Notes under the pieces: generated by a model
The model's database searches: none
What the model saw: the letters and a program-made list of their open reading frames with translations, nothing else
Told to the model about the DNA's origin: nothing
Assembly: GCA_037439705.1 (NCBI GenBank)
Contig: JBBIVP010000059.1
Coordinates: 1-6,918 of the forward strand
Direction of reading: 5' to 3'
DNA length: 6,918 nucleotides
Source of the DNA: JBBIVP01 sp037439705 [NCBI: bacterium]
GTDB taxonomy: Bacteria > JBBIVP01
Made by a program: the position numbers and the translations under genes
In this document: positions 1 through 5,502 of the stretch, one piece after another
How the letters are laid out: each line of letters begins with the position of its first letter
Position numbering within the stretch: position 1 is the stretch's first letter

Positions 1-339
1 GCAAAGAGTAAAAAAGGGAGGGGAACAACAAAACAGCCAGTTTTAGGAATACTTTTGTTCTGACACCTGGCGAGGTTATACTGGTATAGCAACAAAGGGA
101 TACTTACATAGATTAGTAAACCATAGCAAAAGAGAATATAGTGATAGAAGATGGAATCACATAAATGGGTTAGAAGGATTCTGGGGTTATCTAAAAAGAC
201 AACTTTTATTGTATAGATACGAAGGTGCGTGGCTATTATCATAAATTCTTGAAGAAAGCCAGATAATATTCTTCTTGTTGCTCCTAATGAAGAATTTACT
301 GACATTTTAATTTCTGTTAAATACTTAAATTTAACATAA
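1..339 (+). pseudogene. Degenerate IS1595-family (ISXO2-like) transposase remnant
   Basis: Plus-strand frames read together resemble the C-terminal part of an ISXO2-like DDE transposase of the IS1595 family. Frame 1 (1-63) gives KGRGTTKQPVLGIL and then a stop. Frame 2 (62-244) gives DTWRGY, LVNHSKREYSD, HINGLEGFWGYLKRQL and then a stop. Frame 3 (225-266) gives RGYYHKFLKKAR. Frame 1 again (262-339) gives a possible tail ending KYLNLT and a stop. The family's second catalytic Asp (usually in YTDxWxxY) and the HxNxxExFW motif with the catalytic Glu are visible. The 30-40 residues normally lying between the GIL strand and that Asp are missing, so an internal deletion of about 100 bp is inferred. 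The first catalytic Asp would lie left of the window. Several frame changes and the deletion mean it cannot encode an active enzyme. It converges on the propeller gene and ends 6 bp from its stop. The family call rests on remembered motifs; the C-terminal tail assignment is weaker. Confidence 0.8.
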
Positions 340-345
340 GATAAA

Positions 346-1422
346 TTATCGGTCATCTTTATTGATGCTGAATACATACGCATTTCCTGCGTCAGTTAGC
401 ACCCCTATTGCACGGTCAGAAACAGCTATCGGTGAAGAAATCCCCCCTTCTAATTTTATTTTCTGAAGAATTTTAAATCCATTGCCTATCACATAAAAAT
501 CTCCTGAAGATGAGCCTGCGACAATTTCTCCATCTTCCAAAACCAGAATCTCATTTACTTCCTTTATTTTCAGATTCTTTTCCATTATTTTTCTGCCCGT
601 TTTTGCCTCAATGGAAGTAAAAATTCCATCCTGAGATACTGCTACAACTTTATCTCCAAATTTTCCCAGCGCCCTCATATTTTTCATTTCTTTTTCCCAT
701 AATTTTTTACCCGTTTTCTTTTCCGCTCCAAAAAGGTATTTACCTCCCAGGGAAATTATTACCATATCCTCAACATCAATTGGAGTGAATGTAAAAGACG
801 AGATTCCTTCCTTTAATTTAATTTTCCACAACATTTTCAGGTCAAAATCAACAGCATTTAACCCCCCTGTCTGGGTTCCATAAAAAATTATTCCTTCTTT
901 TTTGTCAATTATTGGAGATGAAAATGTCAAAACATTGTATTCCTGATGGGGTTCATCATTTTTTAGAATTCTGATTGTCTCTCCATTTTCCGGATTTATT
1001 AAAAGAAGGTCATCCTCGGGAGATTTCAGAACGATAAATTCATCATGGGCAGCAGGTGGTGAAATTATCGGTTTATTAAATAGTTTTTGTTCCCAGAGAA
1101 TTTCATAAGTTTTTAAATATATAGTAACAAGATCTCCGGAAGCGGTTCCAATATATAAAACATTGTTATATATTTTGGGAGAACAGATAATTATCCTTTC
1201 TAAATTTAGAATTTTCTTAAATTTTTGGTTGTAATATTGATAAATTTCTCCGTTTTGTAATATAAAGAATATAGAGTCATTTGTTGCCACAGCTCCGGCG
1301 GTTTCCAGATTACTTAATTTGTTGATAAAATCTCCATGGGGTCCATATAAATTTTTTCTTTCCTCAATTTGTAATGGAAGAATTAATCTGCTCCATAAAA
1401 AAATAATGAAAAAGAAGGTCAT
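346..1422 (-). CDS. PQQ-type beta-propeller repeat protein, BamB-like
   Basis: This 358-residue protein has a short hydrophobic N-terminus (about residues 3-17), consistent with a signal peptide or anchor although it lacks a basic n-region. Degenerate propeller blades follow. Strand-turn motifs of the PQQ/WD type recur: GTASGDL with ILWEQKL (92-114), GTQTGGLNAVDFD with LWKIKL (182-203), LGGKYLFGAEKKTGKKLWEKE (225-245), SQDGIFTSIEAKTGRKI (263-279) and GSSSGDFYV (303-311). About seven blades fit the length. The fold usually makes a scaffold; BamB, its best-known envelope member, is a lipoprotein of the outer-membrane barrel assembly machine. No lipobox Cys is present here: the only Cys is residue 80. 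The gene overlaps the upstream TPR gene by ATGA (1419-1422) and has no evident Shine-Dalgarno, so translation by reinitiation is likely. The TPR-then-propeller order matches yfgM-bamB. The fold is clear; the BamB role is inference. Confidence 0.85.
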   Translation of the reverse strand: MTFFFIIFLWSRLILPLQIEERKNLYGPHGDFINKLSNLETAGAVATNDSIFFILQNGEIYQYYNQKFKKILNLERIIICSPKIYNNVLYIGTASGDLVTIYLKTYEILWEQKLFNKPIISPPAAHDEFIVLKSPEDDLLLINPENGETIRILKNDEPHQEYNVLTFSSPIIDKKEGIIFYGTQTGGLNAVDFDLKMLWKIKLKEGISSFTFTPIDVEDMVIISLGGKYLFGAEKKTGKKLWEKEMKNMRALGKFGDKVVAVSQDGIFTSIEAKTGRKIMEKNLKIKEVNEILVLEDGEIVAGSSSGDFYVIGNGFKILQKIKLEGGISSPIAVSDRAIGVLTDAGNAYVFSINKDDR

Positions 1423-2129
1423 TTTTGAGTGAATAAATATATTCTTTTAAGCCTTCCAATAATGGGGAGGGTTCTTGGGGTTCTCGGATACTTTGCTATA
1501 CCTTCATTATAAATCCTAACCGCTTCTTCAAATTTTCCTATTTTTTCAAAACACCTTCCTGCATCCTCATAGGGTTTAACTCCAAGGGGATTGGGGTCTA
1601 ACTCGGTGATTGATATATACATATTTGCTGCTCCGAGAGAATCTCCCTTTCTTTCCAGTAGCCACCCCAATGTTTCATAAGCAGCAGAAAGAAGATATAC
1701 ATCAACATTTTCCGTATTATCTTTGAAAAACATTAGAAGTTCTTCTGCAGATTCATATTTTTTGTGTTTAATCATGTATTTCGCCAGCATGTACCTCGCC
1801 CTCTTTCCATAAACCGTTCCACTATAATGTTCCATTACATCCCTGAAAATTTTTGCTATTTCTTCAGAATACTCTGCTTCTTCAATTTCTGAGTTCATTG
1901 CAAGTTCCGCTTTATAAACCAATGAAGAGGCTGTAATCAACCTTTTTTCTTTTATAAAAAATACGCCGTAAATCAAGATAGCGGCTATTACCACCACTGC
2001 TGAAATTGAAAGAACAATTTTTCGGTGTTCTTTTAGGTAATTGAAGATTTTTGTGGTAGTTGTTATGAACTCGTCTGGTTTTTTAATTTCCTTTCTCGTT
2101 ATTTTCTTCTTTACCTTTATCTTCCTCAT
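1419..2129 (-). CDS. Membrane-anchored TPR protein, YfgM-like
   Basis: This 236-residue protein has a very basic cytoplasmic N-terminus (residues 1-37, many Lys/Arg), a single transmembrane helix at about 38-59 and an extracytoplasmic helical domain. TPR-like helix pairs are seen at about 107-139, 143-178 (ALGW-type packing around YETLGWLLERKGD) and 185-216 (YEDAGRCFEKIGKFEEAVRIYNEGIAKYP). Length, topology and repeat content match the YfgM/TPR_21-type family, whose E. coli member works with the SecYEG translocon and periplasmic chaperones and whose gene sits directly before bamB. Here too the next gene encodes a PQQ-type propeller, joined by an ATGA overlap. The chosen ATG has AAAGG six bases upstream (2136-2140). 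It lies inside the small ORF ending at 2083, giving a 47-bp out-of-phase overlap. The next Met (77) would remove the anchor, so the long form is preferred. TPR plus single helix is certain; YfgM orthology is inference. Confidence 0.85.
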   Translation of the reverse strand: MRKIKVKKKITRKEIKKPDEFITTTTKIFNYLKEHRKIVLSISAVVVIAAILIYGVFFIKEKRLITASSLVYKAELAMNSEIEEAEYSEEIAKIFRDVMEHYSGTVYGKRARYMLAKYMIKHKKYESAEELLMFFKDNTENVDVYLLSAAYETLGWLLERKGDSLGAANMYISITELDPNPLGVKPYEDAGRCFEKIGKFEEAVRIYNEGIAKYPRTPRTLPIIGRLKRIYLFTQK

Positions 2130-2229
2130 ATCTCACCTTTCTTCTTAATATCAAAATCATACTCATAATAAACAAAAAAATCACTATTGTCCACATACTA
2201 CCCATGATTATCCATCCAAGTGTCTTCAT
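2083..2229 (-). CDS. One-helix small protein, putative MetS-like subunit of the NSS transporter
   Basis: This 48-codon frame starts MKTLGWIIMGSM and ends NNEKGN before a TAA. It has one Met/Ile/Leu-rich transmembrane segment with Trp residues near its start (about residues 5-28), followed by a basic cluster (RRK) and a charged tail rich in Lys, Glu and Asn. Its ATG overlaps the transporter's stop as ATGA (2226-2229), and a strong Shine-Dalgarno AAGGGAG (2238-2244) lies eight bases upstream, the best ribosome site in the window. Bacterial NSS symporters often have an adjacent gene for a tiny single-helix protein; MetS of the methionine/alanine system MetPS is the named example. Position, size and topology fit that role, although sequence similarity is not decisive at this length. 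The C-terminal codons run 47 bp into the TPR gene in another frame. Confidence is high that it is a gene, moderate for the subunit role. Confidence 0.75.
   Translation of the reverse strand: MKTLGWIIMGSMWTIVIFLFIMSMILILRRKVRYEEDKGKEENNEKGN
2133..2140 (-). promoter_or_regulatory. Shine-Dalgarno AAAGGTGA of the TPR gene
   Basis: AAAGGTGA precedes the ATG at 2129; AAAGG lies six bases from the start. It fixes the start of the TPR gene at this ATG even though the site sits inside the coding region of the small one-helix protein. Confidence 0.65.
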
Positions 2230-3767
2230 TTTTCATTCTCCCTTCTTTTCCAGACAATCCACAGAATAGCACCCATAAAAACGAACAGATAAATCAAAAA
2301 TCCTCTTGTAAGAAATATGTTCCATGAAGCAGTTTCTCCAATTCTTGAAAAATATCTCCAGAACCATGTTCCAAGAATGATGAGAAGTAAAAGAGGACTT
2401 ATATATTTCAAAATATAGAAAAATATCCTCGGAACCCTTATGTCTGCACCTTTATGAAGTTCAATCCATATTTTTTCAGCCCCGAAAATCCACATAAATA
2501 CGACTGTTTCAATCGTTGCAAACAGGACAAGTCCGAATGTTCCAGCCCAGAAATCCATTTCTTCAATTGCGCCTTTGAAAAATATGGCAAGATGTGATGA
2601 GAAAAATATGGTTATTCCAAGAATAAGGGATGCCTCTTTCCTTGAGAGTTTCAATTCGTCTTCAAGAAAACTTATGGCTGGCTGACATAATGCAAGGGAG
2701 GATGTAATGCCTGCAAAGAAAAGAAGGAAAAACCACAGCGCTCCGAAGATATTTCCGGCTGGCAATTGCTGAAATACAGCTGGAAGGGTAATAAATCCGA
2801 GCCGGAATGCTCCTGACTGGGCTATCTCCTGAGCATTTACTGCTCCAAAGAAAATTATGGCTGCAGGAATAGCTATTGAACCTCCCAGAATTACTTCGGC
2901 GAATTCATTTGATGCTGCGGTGGCAAAGCCAGAAAGAGCGATATCGTCTTTTTCTCTTAAATAACTGGCATAAACCTGAATCGCACCTGTTCCAAGACTG
3001 AGGGTAAAAAGTATCTGTCCAGCTGCTGCAAGCCATATTGAAGGATCTGAAATCCTTGAAAAATCCGGCTCCCATATATACTTCAACCCGGAAACAATGT
3101 TCACATCAGGATTTAAGGGATTCTTCAATGTAAAAACCCTTATAAGTAGAACTACTGCAAACAGTAAAAGAAGGGGCATTGCTATTTTTGCTAATCTTTC
3201 AATACCCTCCACTATTCCCCTTGAAAGAATGAAGATATTTAAAAACAGAGTAATTAGAAAGGCAATGTAGGCATATCTATGAGGATACATAAGGGCACCG
3301 TTTGTATCTCCAAGAAAGTTATTATGAAATGTTTGAAATGGAGCGAGGTAGGCGTTGATGTACTGAATCTGCGCATGGTCAACACTTGGTAAAGAATTGG
3401 TAAGGGCAAAAAATCCATAAGCAAGTGTCCAGGATTCAATGTAAACATAATATATTGCTATCACAGTTGGTGTAAAAAGACCGACAACACCGAGATATTT
3501 TGCTATCGGATTTTTCCAGCCAAGACTCAAGAATGCTGGGGGGGAACCATGTCCTCTTATTCCTGCATATCTCCCTATTGTCCATTCAAGCCACATAAGG
3601 GGAATTCCGATAAGAAAAAGAGAAACAATATATGGAATCATAAAAACCCCTCCTCCATGTTTTGCCGCTTCAACAGGAAATCTCAAGAAGTTCCCTAACC
3701 CTATGGCATTTCCCGCCATTGCAAGAATGAGTCCGAATCTCGTTGCCCAGTGCTCCCTCTTGTTCAT
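2226..3767 (-). CDS. NSS-family Na+/amino-acid symporter, close LeuT homologue
   Basis: This 513-residue, 12-helix secondary transporter couples inward Na+ flow to uptake of a neutral amino acid across the inner membrane. The N-terminus REHWATRFGLILAMAGNAIG aligns with Aquifex LeuT (519 residues) with an offset of one residue, and close similarity continues to the C-terminus. Conserved features, in this protein's numbering: Na1/Na2 ligands G19, A21, N26, T255, N287, A352, T355, S356; substrate-site Y107, F254, S257; gate pair R29/D405; and E291, equivalent to LeuT Glu290, which makes LeuT Cl- independent. Pocket changes: LeuT F259 is T260, I359 is L360, M360 is C361 and V104 is I103. The substrate may therefore differ from leucine/alanine. 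The start matches LeuT's. A promoter lies immediately upstream with a predicted leaderless start, and the stop overlaps a small putative subunit gene. Family assignment is near certain; the substrate is unknown. Confidence 0.97.
   Translation of the reverse strand: MNKREHWATRFGLILAMAGNAIGLGNFLRFPVEAAKHGGGVFMIPYIVSLFLIGIPLMWLEWTIGRYAGIRGHGSPPAFLSLGWKNPIAKYLGVVGLFTPTVIAIYYVYIESWTLAYGFFALTNSLPSVDHAQIQYINAYLAPFQTFHNNFLGDTNGALMYPHRYAYIAFLITLFLNIFILSRGIVEGIERLAKIAMPLLLLFAVVLLIRVFTLKNPLNPDVNIVSGLKYIWEPDFSRISDPSIWLAAAGQILFTLSLGTGAIQVYASYLREKDDIALSGFATAASNEFAEVILGGSIAIPAAIIFFGAVNAQEIAQSGAFRLGFITLPAVFQQLPAGNIFGALWFFLLFFAGITSSLALCQPAISFLEDELKLSRKEASLILGITIFFSSHLAIFFKGAIEEMDFWAGTFGLVLFATIETVVFMWIFGAEKIWIELHKGADIRVPRIFFYILKYISPLLLLIILGTWFWRYFSRIGETASWNIFLTRGFLIYLFVFMGAILWIVWKRRENEK
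2238..2244 (-). promoter_or_regulatory. Shine-Dalgarno AAGGGAG of the small one-helix gene
   Basis: On the minus strand AAGGGAG is followed by eight bases and then the ATG at 2229. The site lies within the last codons of the transporter gene, so the small gene can be loaded independently as well as by coupling through the ATGA overlap. It is the main nucleotide-level evidence that the 48-codon frame is translated. Confidence 0.7.
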
Positions 3768-3774
3768 GGAACTA

Positions 3775-3803
3775 AAAATAAGACAAAAATTAGTTTATTT
3801 CAA
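3775..3803 (-). promoter_or_regulatory. Sigma70-type promoter for the transporter unit
   Basis: On the minus strand -35 TTGAAA (3798-3803), a 17-bp spacer and -10 TATTTT (3775-3780) stand in the 71-bp gap between the envelope genes and the transporter. Only seven bases separate the -10 from the ATG at 3767, so the expected start site falls at or within a base or so of the A of ATG. No Shine-Dalgarno is present there. Inference: a leaderless mRNA carrying transporter, small subunit, TPR and propeller genes. Confidence 0.55.
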
Positions 3804-3838
3804 GAAAAATCTTTTTAAATAAGATGTGTTTAGCAAAT

Positions 3839-4687
3839 TTAGAACCTCACCCCGATTCCGAATCCTTCTCCATTTTTTATAAAAAATGGATAAAAATAAC
3901 CTTCCCTTTTTTCAATAGACCTATTATAACTAATGGCTACCGGAATAGAGGACAGAACTTCAGCCATCTTAAAAACGAGAAAACTGATGGTTGAAATGCC
4001 AACCCACACAAGAGCATCCAAGTCCTCCGCACTTACTACTCCTATATAAAACGCTAAAATTGAACCCCCCTCTCCTATCATAAATAATGTTCCTAAACTG
4101 CGATTGTGGGCATAAAAATGCCCTGTTCCAAAACCAGGAAAAATGGAAAGTAGAAAGGCACCTGGAACAGATACCTTTTTTGGTTCCTGATATTCTATCA
4201 CTGTATGCTTCTGAAATACTTCTTCAGGAGAAGATGTCCCTTCTGGCTTTTCATACATCCCCAGCGCCTTTAACACTTCTTCTATACTGTTCAAAAGCGC
4301 AATATCAGATTCAAACCATTCAGAATATGAAACCCTTTCTTTTTCCTCCGTATCCCATCTTTCTACTGTTAGAAAATAACCCTCTCCCCTTCTTATTATG
4401 CTTCCACCTATTATCCATTCAACTTCGTGTTTATTCATTATATCCAATAATTTTTCATCCACCACATACGGAATTATTCCAATATTCTCAAAAAACATAT
4501 CCCTTTCTTCCACTTCCATAACTTTATATTCTGCTCTTTTTAGTTTTTTTATGGTGATTTCTACGAAGGTTTTTACAAGTTCGTCTTCAACTCCTTCTGA
4601 AACTACCGGGTTAAGAATCACAATGGAATAATTTTTCGCTGAAGAGAAAATGAGGAGAAAGAGAATGCTTAAAATTGAAATCCCCAT
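3839..4687 (-). CDS. Secreted CsgG/TolB-like plus P13-like envelope protein (paralogue 2)
   Basis: This 282-residue protein has a signal peptide at 1-17 (MGISILSILFLLIFSSA). Residues 19-145 form an alpha/beta domain like the TolB-N/CsgG group: a first strand YSIVILNPV, a helix, and the later strand-turn WIIGGSIIRR at 91-100. A linker of about 145-172 leads to a glycine-rich hydrophobic region (175-250) with PGAFLLSIFPGFGTGHFYAHN, then an end segment FYPFFIKNGEGFGIGVRF. The C-terminal half matches its upstream neighbour at the LSI-GFGxGxFY motif and the FYP...K...G..F ending, so the two are paralogues. That half recalls the P13 family of spirochaete outer-membrane channel proteins; this is inference. 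The gene overlaps the previous one by 19 bp. A possible AAGGGAA ribosome site (4700-4706) is rather distant at 12 bases. The CsgG relation is weaker here than in the upstream paralogue. The specific function is unknown. Confidence 0.8.
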   Translation of the reverse strand: MGISILSILFLLIFSSAKNYSIVILNPVVSEGVEDELVKTFVEITIKKLKRAEYKVMEVEERDMFFENIGIIPYVVDEKLLDIMNKHEVEWIIGGSIIRRGEGYFLTVERWDTEEKERVSYSEWFESDIALLNSIEEVLKALGMYEKPEGTSSPEEVFQKHTVIEYQEPKKVSVPGAFLLSIFPGFGTGHFYAHNRSLGTLFMIGEGGSILAFYIGVVSAEDLDALVWVGISTISFLVFKMAEVLSSIPVAISYNRSIEKREGYFYPFFIKNGEGFGIGVRF

Positions 4688-5502
4688 CCGACAAACACAT
4701 TCCCTTTTGAAAGAATGAGGGATGGATAAAATTGCCTTTCTCTTAACTTCTCGTTATTCTTTTTCGTACCAAAAATTGCATAGACAAAATCAAAAACCCT
4801 TGCCAGTCCAAAAATTGTGCTTCCAGCAATTACCATATCCTTTCCGTTCTCGTCATATTGGATTAAGCCTGAGATAAGAATTCCTGCACCGAGTACCTGT
4901 CCCATAAGGGAGATTATTCCTTCAAGGTTGCTTCCCCCATAAAAATTTCCTGAGCCAAAACCTACAAGAATTGAAAGCGTGCCTGCAATTAGAGGTGATT
5001 TTTCTTTTTTAAGAATTTCCACTTTTTCGGGTTCTTTTTCCTCTTCTATTCCCACTATCCTTTTTCCAAGAACTGATGCACTTTCAAGAAGTTTTGGAAA
5101 AGTGCAGAAACACTTTTCTATCTCGGAGGCTTCAATTTTTCCTGTTTCCACATCAAGTAACTGGATTGAAAGGAAGTAGGTGTCATCTATAAGGGACAAA
5201 TCACCTGTTATTATCTTCTGAACCCCGAGAATTCTTCCAACCTCAACCCTTGTTCTCTCATCAACTACCTCCGTAAGTTGAAATCCCTGTTCTTTTAAAA
5301 TTTTGTCCCTGTTCATTCTGTCTATAACCTCAAATCTTCCTGTGGAAACAATTCCATCAATTATTGCGTTTGTGATGAGAACGGTCATTTCCTCTCTTAC
5401 ATTGTTTCCCTTTATGTCAACCACAGCAATTCTCATTTTTTCTTCAGCATTGATAATAACCGGGCTGAAAAAGATAAAAAGGAGAAAAAATTTTTTAACC
5501 AT
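4669..5502 (-). CDS. Secreted CsgG-like plus P13-like envelope protein (paralogue 1)
   Basis: This 277-residue protein is read from the ATG at 5502. It has a classic signal peptide, MVKKFFLLFIFFSPVIINA, and then a CsgG-type domain at about 23-150: RIAVVDIKG, a helix, GRFEVIDRMNRDKILKEQGF (56-75), LGVQKIITGDLSLI (92-105) and LDVETGKI. CsgG-family proteins act in the outer membrane or periplasm as secretion pores or assembly factors. A Glu/Lys linker (152-168) precedes hydrophobic segments with LSILVGFGSGNFYGG (176-190) and ARVFDFVYAIFG (234-245), P13-like, ending FYPSLILSKGNVFVGWGFQF. The frame is open for 35 more codons upstream, but those give a non-signal sequence buried in the preceding gene. 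The ATG at 5502 shares one base with that gene's stop (TAATG), a typical coupling arrangement. There is no N-terminal lipobox Cys, unlike E. coli CsgG. Domain content is well supported; function is unknown. Confidence 0.85.
   Translation of the reverse strand: MVKKFFLLFIFFSPVIINAEEKMRIAVVDIKGNNVREEMTVLITNAIIDGIVSTGRFEVIDRMNRDKILKEQGFQLTEVVDERTRVEVGRILGVQKIITGDLSLIDDTYFLSIQLLDVETGKIEASEIEKCFCTFPKLLESASVLGKRIVGIEEEKEPEKVEILKKEKSPLIAGTLSILVGFGSGNFYGGSNLEGIISLMGQVLGAGILISGLIQYDENGKDMVIAGSTIFGLARVFDFVYAIFGTKKNNEKLRERQFYPSLILSKGNVFVGWGFQF

Noticed and set aside
316-350. AT-only inverted repeats (GTTAAAT/ATTTAAC and GATAA/TTATC) between the convergent ends as a terminator
   Set aside because: The stems contain no G-C core and lack a T-run; in AT-rich DNA such pairs arise easily.
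3254-3448. Minus-strand frame of 64 codons within the transporter gene
   Set aside because: It is an out-of-frame shadow of the LeuT-like gene, with no ribosome site and no recognisable domain.
3768-3838. Intrinsic terminator between the envelope trio and the transporter
   Set aside because: Only a weak AT inverted repeat (TTATTT/AAATAA, 16-base loop) is present, with no GC stem; read-through between the two units cannot be excluded.
4087-4631. Two plus-strand open frames opposite CsgG/P13-like paralogue 2
   Set aside because: They are antisense to a well-supported gene, low in complexity (Pro/Leu/Ser/Phe-rich) and lack a promoter or ribosome site.
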